Below, piece after piece: positions 22,102-30,452 of a DNA stretch of 32,857 bases (its first letter is position 1; each line of letters begins with the position of its first letter). The notes below the pieces were generated by a model, which was not told where the DNA came from, did not search any database, and was given only the letters and a program-made list of their open reading frames with translations. The translations under genes and the position numbers were made by a program. The DNA is from SZUA-430 sp034440355 (GTDB lineage Bacteria; Pseudomonadota; Alphaproteobacteria; Micropepsales; Micropepsaceae), in contig JAWXBY010000184.1 in assembly GCA_034440355.1 (NCBI GenBank), forward strand, positions 1 through 32,857, read 5' to 3'.

Positions 22102-24759
22102 TCATTGCGCGGCCTCGCGCAACGTCTGTTGTCTGTCGGCCGCGAGACGGCCGTGTTCGAAGACGAGGACGCGGTCGAAGCGGTCGGCCAGATCGTCCTT
22201 GGTTAGAACCCAGATCGTCGCCTTGCCCGCGCGGTGTTTCAGCACACGGTCGACGATGTTCGTTTTCTGCTGGTCGTCGAGATTGGCGAGCGCGCCGTTG
22301 ACGACGAGGAGTTGCGGATCCTTGATCAACGCGCGCGCGAGGCCCAGCTTTTGACGCTGACCCGTCGTGAGGCGCTTGCCGCCGACGCCGGCGTGGAAGG
22401 CGAGGCCCGCTTCGATGATGAGATCGCGCACGTCGAGTTTGTCGAGGACCTCGCGGATCAGGACGTTCACGCGCTCATTCGCTTGGGCGACACCGTAAGA
22501 GACGCGACCCATCAAGATGTTGTCCTGGATGCTGGCGGCGGCGTTGTATTTTCCTTCTTCGTAGAAGGAGATCAGCGGCTTTAGGTTCGCGGGCAGCGTT
22601 TCCGCAAAGGTGCGGCGGGTGGCGAGCAGGCGTTCGCGGATGTCCGGCGTGATCAGCCCCAAGCGATGGCGCGCTTCGATGTAGCGCAGCGGCAGGACGG
22701 AGAGTTTTGCGCGATCGGGATAGGTGAGGCCCGACGTTTTGGCGCGCTTCATGATCTGCTGATAGGCGGGCAGTTCGCTGGACGGGATGAAGCTGAATTC
22801 GTCGAAGAACGGGTGGTCGGGCGGGAAGTCGCGGAAGAGTTCGAGCATCGTCTCGGCGATCGACTGGCCCATTGCGACCAGGTGCTGCTCGAGTCCCTCT
22901 TCCGCCACCACACGCTGGAAGTGCGGCAGCGAGGTTAGATTGTGCGGCTGCATGATCGGGTCGATCGAGGCGCCGAAGAGGATGTTTTCCGCGATCGAGG
23001 CGTTGCGATTGTAGGTCTCCGGATCGAAGCGTTCGACCAGGGTCACGGCATCCGGCGCGGCGAGGCGTTCGTGCAGGGCGAGGCGCGCTTCGACGATGCG
23101 GTCGGCGGCCTCGGCGCTGACTTTGGGGTTCAAGCGCGCCTGCAGGCCGAATTGATAGACGTCGGATTCGAGGTCCACCATCGTCAGTACGTCGACCAGG
23201 CGTTCAAGGATGATCTTCGGATCTCGCGTGCCGAGGGCTTCGTAGTCGAGCCAATCGGCTTCGGCGTCGAAGGCGGGGTTGCCAGCGCGGATGGCTTCGC
23301 GGCGCGAGCGTTCCGACGCCACACCGTCACGCGGGCTTTGCTTCAGGCCGTAGAGGAGATTTTCCGTGAGGTTGACGGGGAAGAAGTAGCTTTCGGGACC
23401 GGCGTAGGCGATGCAGCGGCTGGCTGTGGCTTCCGACAGCGCGAAGAAGTCGTCGTCGCCGGCTTTGACGGTCCCGGTCTTGATCGAGATCTGGCGGGCG
23501 AAGAGTTGGCCCAGCGCTTCCTTCCCGCAGCCGCCGGGGCCGGTGACGGCCACCGTCTGATTCAGCGGCAAAGCGAGGTCGACGTCATCGAGCAGGGTGA
23601 AGCCCGCGTCGTCGATGGCGGTCACGTTCTTCAGTTCGATGGCGGCGAGCGGGCTTCGCGGTTCTTTCGATGCCTCGTGATGTTCGGGCGGCGTCATGCC
23701 GTCGGGCTGGAACTGGTCCATCACCTGATCGTATTTGATCTGCACGTCTTGGCGTTGCAGGTCCCAGTCGATGAGTTCTTTGATCGGGCCGGGGAGGTCT
23801 TTGTAGGCGACGATGACGGCGACGAGCTGGCCGACGTCCAATTGGCCCGTGATGACGAAATAGCCGCCGGCGGCGTAGAAGATGAACGGCGTCATCTGCG
23901 CCATGAAGTTGTTCAGCGACTTCACGAAATATTTTCGCTGATACAGCTCGAAGCGGATGTCGAAGATGCGGCCGAGGCGGCGGACGATGTCGGCGCGTTC
24001 CCAGTTCGATGTGCCGTGGACGCGGATGTCGGCGCCGCCGTCCACGATCTCACCCACGCGGCCGGCAAGTTCGCGCGCTTGCAGCTGGCGCATCTTGCCG
24101 AGTTGTAGGATCGGGCGGCGCAGGCGTGGGATGATGATCGCTTGGCCGAGGACGACGACCGCGGAGACGAGGCCGAGCCAGAAGCTTTGGACGAGGATGA
24201 AGATGAGGGCGGTCAGTGCTTGGCCGGCGAGGAAGACGGGCCAGACGACGGCGTCGCCGGAGAAGCCGCCCAAGGGCTCGACCTCGTCCTTCACCATCGA
24301 GGCGATTTCGGATTGCTTCGACTTGCGCAGGTGCGAGGGCGGGAAGCGCAGGACGCGGTCGATGAGGTCGTAGCGCAGGCGGCGCAATAGACGTTCGCCG
24401 AGGCGGCCCTTCATCGTGTTGATCAGATATTTCAGGAAGCCGTTGAAACCGACCAGCGCGAGGAAGGCGAAGCTCAGCGCGAAGAGGTAAGGGACGCGTT
24501 CAAGCGCGAAGCCCTCGAGCAGGACCCATTGGCTGCCCAACCACTCGGGCAGGCCGACCACAAGGCGCATGAAATTTTGGGTGGCGGTCGGGGTAGCGAA
24601 GCCTTCGCCCTGGATCGGACCGTTGATGATCAGCTTCGGCAGGGTCAGCGTTAGGAAATAGAACGGCTGCGCGGCCAGCGCGATGCTGAGGATCACCAGC
24701 TGATCGCGGCGCGAGTGCTTCCAGATATAGCCGTAAAGCGATTGGTGCGTGGTGGCCAT
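22102..24759 (-). CDS. ABC-type membrane protein with degenerate, expanded nucleotide-binding domain
   Basis: The 885-residue protein has an ABC exporter-like membrane domain (about residues 20-340; hydrophobic stretches near 22-45, 91-112, 172-210, 290-320, plus the usual LRYDLIDRVLRFPPSHLRKSK and GADIRVHGTSNWE coupling regions). A C-terminal NBD (about 370-885) follows. Walker A reads GPGGCGKE (407-414), with Glu in place of Ser/Thr. Walker B reads LLVVNGALANLD (817-828), with Asn-Gly where Asp-Glu should be. The signature is LTTGQRQKLGLARAL. The H-loop His is Lys854. About 325 residues separate the first Q-loop region from the signature, several times the normal distance, and three ENILFG-like motifs recur (470, 595, 750). 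ATG 24759 is used; the frame upstream is antisense to the glycosyltransferase gene. It leads an operon with a cNMP-binding protein. Confidence 0.88.
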   Translation of the reverse strand: MATTHQSLYGYIWKHSRRDQLVILSIALAAQPFYFLTLTLPKLIINGPIQGEGFATPTATQNFMRLVVGLPEWLGSQWVLLEGFALERVPYLFALSFAFLALVGFNGFLKYLINTMKGRLGERLLRRLRYDLIDRVLRFPPSHLRKSKQSEIASMVKDEVEPLGGFSGDAVVWPVFLAGQALTALIFILVQSFWLGLVSAVVVLGQAIIIPRLRRPILQLGKMRQLQARELAGRVGEIVDGGADIRVHGTSNWERADIVRRLGRIFDIRFELYQRKYFVKSLNNFMAQMTPFIFYAAGGYFVITGQLDVGQLVAVIVAYKDLPGPIKELIDWDLQRQDVQIKYDQVMDQFQPDGMTPPEHHEASKEPRSPLAAIELKNVTAIDDAGFTLLDDVDLALPLNQTVAVTGPGGCGKEALGQLFARQISIKTGTVKAGDDDFFALSEATASRCIAYAGPESYFFPVNLTENLLYGLKQSPRDGVASERSRREAIRAGNPAFDAEADWLDYEALGTRDPKIILERLVDVLTMVDLESDVYQFGLQARLNPKVSAEAADRIVEARLALHERLAAPDAVTLVERFDPETYNRNASIAENILFGASIDPIMQPHNLTSLPHFQRVVAEEGLEQHLVAMGQSIAETMLELFRDFPPDHPFFDEFSFIPSSELPAYQQIMKRAKTSGLTYPDRAKLSVLPLRYIEARHRLGLITPDIRERLLATRRTFAETLPANLKPLISFYEEGKYNAAASIQDNILMGRVSYGVAQANERVNVLIREVLDKLDVRDLIIEAGLAFHAGVGGKRLTTGQRQKLGLARALIKDPQLLVVNGALANLDDQQKTNIVDRVLKHRAGKATIWVLTKDDLADRFDRVLVFEHGRLAADRQQTLREAAQ

Positions 24760-24769
24760 GCGATCGTGC

Positions 24770-24798
24770 CGAATGCTCGCTTCCCAGGCTAGAGTCAA
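24770..24798 (-). promoter_or_regulatory. Weak candidate promoter in the 84-bp divergent spacer
   Basis: On the minus strand TTGACT (24793-24798) lies 17 bp before CATTCG (24770-24775). The -35 is good and the -10 poor; a start here would leave only a few bases before the ABC start codon. The spacer 24760-24843 must in any case hold the starts of two divergent operons, unless the glycosyltransferases are served from elsewhere. Confidence 0.25.
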
Positions 24799-24843
24799 TG
24801 GACGGGCGATGCTACCCGTGCGAGATTCCCCGACCTTAGAGGC

Positions 24844-26046
24844 TTGAGGTTTACCATTTCTGCTTCGCCCGGCCGCGTTCTGATCTACAGCCACGACAGC
24901 TTTGGGCTGGGGCACATCCGCCGTTGCCGCACGATTGCGCACGCGCTGGCCGAGGCGTTTCCGAAGTTGAAGGTGCTGATCGTGTCGGGGTCTCCGATCA
25001 TCGGCAGTTTCGACTTCAAGGCCCGGGTCGATTTCGTTCGGGTTCCGGGCATTATCAAGCTGCGGAACGGCGATTATGTGCCGCTCAGCGAACATTCCTC
25101 GATCCAGGAGACGACGTCGCTGCGGTCGTCGCTGATGAAGGAGACGGCCCTGGCGTTCGCGCCAGATGTGTTCATCGTCGACAAGGAGGCTTTGGGCCTG
25201 CGCGGCGAGTTGGAGGGGACGCTGGAGTCGCTGAAGGCGCGCGGCACGCGGTTGGTGCTGGGGTTGCGCGACGTGCTGGATGAGCCGGAGGCCTTGGCTC
25301 AGGAGTGGCAACGCAAGCGGGTGATCCCGGCGATCGAGCAGCTTTACGACGACATTTGGATCTATGGGCTTCGGGGGATCTATGACCCGCTGCAGGGGAT
25401 CGGATTATCGGCTTCGGTTCATGCGCGCACGACCTTTACGGGTTATCTGAAGCGGACGCGGCCGGTCGCGATGCCGGCGGCGGGGCTTGAGGATGTGGAC
25501 CGGCGGCTGTTGGTGACGACGGGCGGCGGTGGCGATGGCGAGCTTCTGATCGATTGGGCCTTGAGCGCTTATGAAGCTGAGGCGCGGGCTTTGCCGCCGG
25601 CGTTGTTCGTCGTCGGGCCGTTCATGCGGGCGGAAGCGCGGGCGGCGTTTGAGAAGCGCGCGGCGCAGATTCCTTCCGTCAACATGCTGACGTTCGAGCC
25701 GCGGATGGAGCATCTGATGGCCGCGTGTCTGGGCGTCGTTTCGATGGGCGGTTACAATACGTTTTGCGAGATGTTGTCGTTCGACAAGCGGGCGTTGATC
25801 GTGCCGCGTCATGTGCCACGGCTTGAGCAGACCATTCGTGCGGAGGCGGCGGAGCGGTTGCGGCTTGCGCGCATGTTGCGTGAGCCTGAGGAGGGCGTCG
25901 TGCCGGATGCGTCGGCGATGGTCGCGGCATTGAAGCGGGTGCCGTCGCAGAATGTGCCGTCGCAAGGGTCGGTTCATGGGTTGCTCGACGGGCTTGAGAC
26001 GATCGTCAAGCAGTCGGGTGCTTGGTTCGGGCGGCCGCGCAGCTGA
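24844..26046 (+). CDS. MurG-like predicted glycosyltransferase (first gene of glycan operon)
   Basis: A 400-residue GT-B fold protein of the predicted glycosyltransferase group related to MurG/GT28. The N-terminal domain has VLIYSHDSFGLGHIRRCRTIAHAL, a nucleotide-sugar enzyme Gly loop with a HIRR motif. The C-terminal domain has LLVTTGGGGDGELLIDWAL and the donor-binding VSMGGYNTFCEMLSFDKRALIVPR with HVPRLEQTIRAEA. Donor and acceptor are unknown. The TTG at 24844 is the first possible start, but the AGAGG just before it is too close, so the true start is uncertain by a few codons. It shares layout with the gene at 28363 and the stop overlaps the next start by one base (TGATG). Confidence 0.85.
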   Translation: MRFTISASPGRVLIYSHDSFGLGHIRRCRTIAHALAEAFPKLKVLIVSGSPIIGSFDFKARVDFVRVPGIIKLRNGDYVPLSEHSSIQETTSLRSSLMKETALAFAPDVFIVDKEALGLRGELEGTLESLKARGTRLVLGLRDVLDEPEALAQEWQRKRVIPAIEQLYDDIWIYGLRGIYDPLQGIGLSASVHARTTFTGYLKRTRPVAMPAAGLEDVDRRLLVTTGGGGDGELLIDWALSAYEAEARALPPALFVVGPFMRAEARAAFEKRAAQIPSVNMLTFEPRMEHLMAACLGVVSMGGYNTFCEMLSFDKRALIVPRHVPRLEQTIRAEAAERLRLARMLREPEEGVVPDASAMVAALKRVPSQNVPSQGSVHGLLDGLETIVKQSGAWFGRPRS

Positions 26047-27269
26047 TGACCGAGCCCCGCGTCGCCGTTGTGGTGAAGGGCTTTCCGCGGTTGTCGGAGA
26101 CGTTCATCGCGCGGGAGCTGGCGGGGCTGGAGGCGCGCGGCGTTTTCTTTTCGCTGCATGCGTTGCGCAAGCCGGGGTCGGATGCGGCGTTGGTCGAGAA
26201 GACCGTGCAGGCCGCGCCGCAGTATTTGCCGGAGTATTTGCGCGATGCGCCGGTGACCGTGGCGCGCGCGTTTGCGGCGGCTGTTTCTTTGCCAGGGTTC
26301 GCTCAGGCTTGGCGGGCGTTTCGCGCGGACTTGCGTTCAGAATTTGCGGCGGGGCGCGTGCGGCGGTTCGGGCAGGCTTGCGTGTTGGCGCAGCAGATGC
26401 CGCCGAGCGTGCGACATGTGTATGCGCATTTTGCGCATTCGCCTTCGTCGGTGGCGCGTTATGCGGCTTTGCTGCGCGGGGTGGGGTTCAGTATCTCGGC
26501 GCATGCGAAGGATATTTGGACGGCGGCGGATTGGGATCTTTCGCGCAAGATTGCTGACGCTTCGTTCGTGACCGTTTGCAATCGCGCGGGGCATGAGCGG
26601 CTGGTGTCGCTTGGTGCGGGTTCGAAGTTGAAGCTCATTCATCATGGTGTGGCGCGGTCGCTGTTGGCTTCGGCCGCGCCTTCGCAGTCGCGCGACGGGC
26701 GCGATGTGATGGCGCCGGTGCGGTTCGTTGCGGTGGCACGGGCGGTCGAGAAGAAGGGGTTGCGGCGGTTGCTCGATGCGCTGGCGTTGCTGCCACGCGA
26801 TCTGGCGTTCCGGCTGGATCACTATGGCGGCGGCGATTTGATGGATGAGCTTCGCAACAAGACGCGTTCACTCGCTCTTGAAGAGCGGGTGACGTGGCAT
26901 GGGGCGCGGCCGCATCGGGAGATCGTGGCGGCACTGGATCAGGCGGATGTGTTTGTGTTGCCGGCGGTGATCGGCAGCGACGGCGACCGCGATGGGATTC
27001 CCAATGCGGTGATGGAGGCGCAGGCGCGCGGGCTTTGCGTCGTGGCTTCGCGGGTCGGCGGGATTGATGAGGTCGTGCGGGATGGCGTGAGCGGGCGGTT
27101 GGTTGAGGCGGGTGACGTTGCCGGATTGGCTTCGGCTTTGACGGCGGTGGCGCGGGATCCGGCTTTGCGGGCGCGGTTGGGGGCGGCGGCGTTGGTGCAG
27201 GTGGCCCGGGATTGCGATGCGGAAGCGAGCTATGATGCGATTGCGGCTCTTCTTCGCGAGCGGATCTGA
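26046..27269 (+). CDS. GT4-type glycosyltransferase
   Basis: The 407-residue protein transfers a sugar from a nucleotide donor, retaining mechanism. VVVKGFPRLSETFIARELAGLE at the N-terminus is typical of exopolysaccharide glycosyltransferases of the GT4 family. YAHFAHSPSSVARYAALL, FSISAHAKDIW and the donor-binding region FVAVARAVEKKGLRRLLDAL to GIPNAVMEAQARGLCVVASRVGGIDEVV (with the E-X7-E-like GIPNAVMEA) follow. ATG at 26046 is set by the one-base overlap with the preceding stop and by the conserved N-terminus; a GTG further upstream is rejected. It is the second of five overlapping genes. Confidence 0.92.
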   Translation: MTEPRVAVVVKGFPRLSETFIARELAGLEARGVFFSLHALRKPGSDAALVEKTVQAAPQYLPEYLRDAPVTVARAFAAAVSLPGFAQAWRAFRADLRSEFAAGRVRRFGQACVLAQQMPPSVRHVYAHFAHSPSSVARYAALLRGVGFSISAHAKDIWTAADWDLSRKIADASFVTVCNRAGHERLVSLGAGSKLKLIHHGVARSLLASAAPSQSRDGRDVMAPVRFVAVARAVEKKGLRRLLDALALLPRDLAFRLDHYGGGDLMDELRNKTRSLALEERVTWHGARPHREIVAALDQADVFVLPAVIGSDGDRDGIPNAVMEAQARGLCVVASRVGGIDEVVRDGVSGRLVEAGDVAGLASALTAVARDPALRARLGAAALVQVARDCDAEASYDAIAALLRERI

Positions 27270-28366
27270 TGCGGGCGACGTTCTATTCGCCGATGGCCGA
27301 GCCTGACGCGACAGCGCCGTCGGGGACCGAGCGCATGTGCGCGTTGCTGCAGCAGGCTTTGCGCGCGGCGGGATGTGAGGTTGCGCGGCCTTCGTTGCCG
27401 CGCGCGTATGAGGGACGCGGGGATGCCGCGAAGCAGCTTGAGTTGAAGGCTTTGACGGAGACGGCGGCGAGCGCGTTGCTGCGCGCGTATCGGGCGGGTG
27501 AGCAGGCGAAGCCTGATTTTTGGTTTAGCTATCACGTCTATTACAAGTCGCCGGATTGGATTGGGCCTTTGGTCGCGCGCGAGCTGCGCATTCCGTATCT
27601 CGTGGCCGAGGCGTCGCATGCGATGAAGCGCGCGGGTGGCCCTTGGGCTTTGGGGCATGATGGGGCGACGGCGGCGCTGCGGGCGGCGGATCGCTTGTTT
27701 GCGATGACGCAGTTCGACCGGTTCTGTCTCGATCCGTTGGCGCCGGGACGCGTGCGTGATCTGAAGCCGTTCATCGATGTGCGCGGGTTGTCCCTCGCGG
27801 CCGAGCATCGCGAGCGTGAGCCGGTTCAACTTGTGACGATCGGGATGATGCGCAACGAGCGTAAACGCGCGAGTTATGCGTTGCTGGCGACGGCGCTGAA
27901 AGCGCTTGTTGATTTGCCTTTGCGGTTGAGCATTGCCGGTGATGGGAAGCTTCGCGGCGAGGTCGAGGCGATGTTTGCTTCGCCGGCGGACGGGCATGAG
28001 GTTCGGTTCCTCGGGGCTGTCGCTGCCGAGCGAATTCCGGCTTTGCTGGCCGCGAGCGATATTTTTGCTTGGCCCGGGCTTGGTGAAGCTTATGGGCTTG
28101 TGTTTTTGGAGGCGCAGGCTGTGGGGCTTCCCGTTGTCGCCTGCCGGGATCGTGGGGTTCCCGACGCGACGCGCGATGGGGAGACGACGTTTCTCAGCGC
28201 GCCGGACAATCCCTTGGCCTATGCGGCCAATCTGCGCCGGTTGATCGCCGATGTGGAGTTGCGCGAGGAAATGGGAGCCGCCGCGCGCAAATTCGTGCAT
28301 GAAGAGCGCAGTGTTGAGGCGACCGCGGCCAGCTTGCGGCATGTTTTTGCGGGACTTGGCCTATGA
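27269..28366 (+). CDS. GT4-type glycosyltransferase
   Basis: A 365-residue GT-B protein. The N-terminal region (SPMAEPDATAPSGTERMCALL) has the acceptor-domain start of GT4 enzymes. The C-terminal domain carries LVTIGMMRNERKRASYALLA, SIAGDGKLRGEVEAMF, and the donor site FAWPGLGEAYGLVFLEAQAVGLPVVACRDRG. Donor and acceptor are unknown. It overlaps both neighbours: TGATG with the previous gene and ATGA with the next one, so it is expressed as part of the block. Confidence 0.92.
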   Translation: MRATFYSPMAEPDATAPSGTERMCALLQQALRAAGCEVARPSLPRAYEGRGDAAKQLELKALTETAASALLRAYRAGEQAKPDFWFSYHVYYKSPDWIGPLVARELRIPYLVAEASHAMKRAGGPWALGHDGATAALRAADRLFAMTQFDRFCLDPLAPGRVRDLKPFIDVRGLSLAAEHREREPVQLVTIGMMRNERKRASYALLATALKALVDLPLRLSIAGDGKLRGEVEAMFASPADGHEVRFLGAVAAERIPALLAASDIFAWPGLGEAYGLVFLEAQAVGLPVVACRDRGVPDATRDGETTFLSAPDNPLAYAANLRRLIADVELREEMGAAARKFVHEERSVEATAASLRHVFAGLGL

Positions 28367-29475
28367 GCGCGCGCGTTTTCATCTGGGTGCAGCATCTGTT
28401 GGGGTTTGGACATTTCGCGCGGGCGCGCGTGGTGGCTGAGGCTTTGCGCGATGCGGGGCACGACGTGACGTTGGTGAGCGGCGGCGTGACGCCTCGCGAC
28501 GCTGTGCCGTCCGGCGTTGCGTTCGTGCAGCTGCCGGCGGCGCGAGCGAAGAACGAGTTGTTCGACGAGCTTGTCGATGCGAACGGGCGCGACGTCGATC
28601 GGACTTGGCGCGAAGGTCGGCGCGATGCGCTGCTGGCCGCGTTTCGCGAGGCCGAGCCGGACGTCGTGATCACCGAGACGTTTCCGTTCGGGCGGCGGTT
28701 GCTTGAGTTTGAGCTGCTCGCGCTGCTTGAGGCGGCGCGGCAGGCGCCGCAGCGGGTGAAGGTCGTGTCTTCGGTGCGCGACGTGCTGCAGCGGCCGCGC
28801 AAGGACGAGCGGGCGATGGGCATGGTGGCGCGCGCGCGCGACATGTACGACGCGGTGATTGTGCATAGCGATCCCAGCGTCATCCGCCTGGAACAGAGTT
28901 TCGAGGAGATGGCGGGGATCGCTTCGCGCTGCGTTTACACCGGTTATATCTGCGCCGATGTGGCGCCTTCGACGGGGGCGCGGCATGAGGTTTTGGTTTC
29001 TGCCGGCGGCGGCGCTGCGGGGCGGGAGATGATTGCGGCGGCCGTAGCGGCGCGGGCGCACTCGAAGCTGAAATCGCGTCCGTGGACGTTCGTGACGGGG
29101 CCGCTCAGCGAAGATTATGCGCCGATCGACGGCGTCACGATGGTGCGTAGTCTGCCAGATTTTCGTGACCGGCTTGCGGGTGCGGCCGTTTCGGTTTCGC
29201 AGGCGGGGTACAACACGTTGCTTGAGACGGTGAAGACGGGGACGCCTTCGGTTGTCGTGCCGTTCGAGACGGACCGCGAGCAGGAGCAGTTGATGCGGGC
29301 GGAGGCGTTTGCAGCGCTGGGCTTGGTGAAGGTCGTGCGCTCGTCCGCGTTGGAGGCGAAGGCGTTGGCGCAGGCGATCGACCTCGCGGCGGGATCGGTG
29401 CCGCCACATCACAACATCGATTTTCGCGGTGCAGCCGGGACGGCGCGCGCGGTACAGATGGTTCTGAAGCGATGA
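28363..29475 (+). CDS. MurG-like predicted glycosyltransferase (second copy)
   Basis: A 370-residue protein with the same architecture as the gene at 24844. It has FIWVQHLLGFGHFARARVVAEAL at the N-terminus, VVSSVRDVLQRPRKDERA in the middle, VLVSAGGGAAGREMIAAAVAA, and the donor-binding VSVSQAGYNTLLETVKTGTPSVVVPF with DREQEQLMRAEAFAALG. The Gly loop has GFGHFARA where the other copy has GLGHIRRC, so the two are diverged paralogues rather than a recent duplication. The start overlaps the previous stop by 4 bp (ATGA), and its own stop overlaps the deacetylase start the same way. Confidence 0.88.
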   Translation: MSARVFIWVQHLLGFGHFARARVVAEALRDAGHDVTLVSGGVTPRDAVPSGVAFVQLPAARAKNELFDELVDANGRDVDRTWREGRRDALLAAFREAEPDVVITETFPFGRRLLEFELLALLEAARQAPQRVKVVSSVRDVLQRPRKDERAMGMVARARDMYDAVIVHSDPSVIRLEQSFEEMAGIASRCVYTGYICADVAPSTGARHEVLVSAGGGAAGREMIAAAVAARAHSKLKSRPWTFVTGPLSEDYAPIDGVTMVRSLPDFRDRLAGAAVSVSQAGYNTLLETVKTGTPSVVVPFETDREQEQLMRAEAFAALGLVKVVRSSALEAKALAQAIDLAAGSVPPHHNIDFRGAAGTARAVQMVLKR

Positions 29476-30236
29476 GCGACGGCTGGGATCGGGTTCGCGA
29501 AGAGCTGGATTTGTGGGCGGCGCAGAAACGCGTCGCGCAGTTCTGGTGGCGCGATGACGATGCCCAGGACACGTCGGATCAGTTGACGGCGATGCTTGCT
29601 GTTGCGCGCGTGTTCGATGTGACGATCGGGTTGTCGGCTATTCCGTCGGGCTTATCGCGGCGATTGATTTCGGCTTTGGCGCGCAGCAAGGAAGCGCAGA
29701 TGCTGGTGCATGGGTTCGCGCACGAGAACCATGCGGGGCCTGGGCGCGCGAAGCGGGAGTTGGGTGGCGCGCGGAAGTTGGACGAGGTTTTGAGCGATCT
29801 GCAGAGCGGGTTTGCGATGGCGCGCGATGCGTTCGGGGCGCGTGTGCTGCCGGTGTTGGTACCGCCGTGGAATCGGATTCATCCGGGCGCCCTGCCCCAC
29901 TTGCCGCGACTTGGCTTTCGCGGGCTTTCGACGTGGAAGCCGCGGGTGAAGCCGCATCCGGTGCGCGGGCTGTTGCAGGTTAACGCGCATCTCGATGTGA
30001 TCGATTGGCGGCGCGGGCGGATCGTCAAGGACGAGCGCTTGATCGCGGGGCTGTTGTTGAGGAAATTGCGCTGGCGGCGGCAGGCGCGCGCGCGGGCGAG
30101 CGAACCTTTGGGGCTTTTGACGCATCATGCCTATTGGAACCCGGCGAAGGAGCGGATCGTCGTGCGGTTGCTCGAGACCACGCGCGAGCATCCGGCCGTT
30201 CGCTGGCATTCGCCGGCTTCGGCTTTTGGGCTTTGA
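29472..30236 (+). CDS. Polysaccharide deacetylase-like (NodB/CE4-type) protein
   Basis: A 254-residue protein predicted to act on N-acetyl sugars. Divergent versions of the CE4 motifs are visible: WWRDDDAQD (about residues 25-33; motif 1 with the Asp pair), HGFAHENH (about 77-84; the metal-binding His pair, H-X3-H), VPPWNRIHPG (about 134-143) for motif 3, and LLTHHAYW near 218 for the terminal His. No signal peptide is seen, so it would act in the cytoplasm on a sugar or lipid-linked intermediate. It ends the five-gene glycan operon; a palindromic element follows. Confidence 0.82.
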   Translation: MSDGWDRVREELDLWAAQKRVAQFWWRDDDAQDTSDQLTAMLAVARVFDVTIGLSAIPSGLSRRLISALARSKEAQMLVHGFAHENHAGPGRAKRELGGARKLDEVLSDLQSGFAMARDAFGARVLPVLVPPWNRIHPGALPHLPRLGFRGLSTWKPRVKPHPVRGLLQVNAHLDVIDWRRGRIVKDERLIAGLLLRKLRWRRQARARASEPLGLLTHHAYWNPAKERIVVRLLETTREHPAVRWHSPASAFGL

Positions 30237-30266
30237 TTTTTGCGGCGCAGGGGCTTTGAGTTCGTT

Positions 30267-30419
30267 TTCACCACGAAGCTTCGAAGAACTCGAAGGTTCA
30301 CCAAGATGCTGAGGCTGTTTGATCGCTTGAGCTATCTCGGTGTGGATTTGTATTGGGCGCGAAGCGCCCGTTCTGTTCTTCTTCGTGAAACTTTGAGTGC
30401 TTCGAGGCTTTGTGGTGAA
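30267..30419. repeat. Imperfect 42-bp inverted repeat, ~153-bp element
   Basis: Arms 30267-30308 and 30378-30419 are inverted copies with roughly four bases in five matching, starting TTCACCACGAAGC and ending in TTTGTGGTGAA. The centre has no open frame. It fills most of the 216-bp gap between the deacetylase and the PH-domain protein. It looks like a decayed palindromic element of the dispersed type with CACCACGAAG ends, and may end transcription of the glycan operon. Confidence 0.7.
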
Positions 30420-30452
30420 TAGGGCCGCGCCATTGCCCGGAAGCATGACGGT

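Noticed and set aside
24760..25311. N-terminal extension of the ABC protein to 1069 residues
   Set aside because: It is antisense to the conserved glycosyltransferase at 24844 and is composed of Gln/Arg-rich shadow sequence.
30267..30419. Insertion sequence
   Set aside because: Inverted ends are present but the element is about 150 bp with no transposase frame, so it is only a non-autonomous palindromic repeat.
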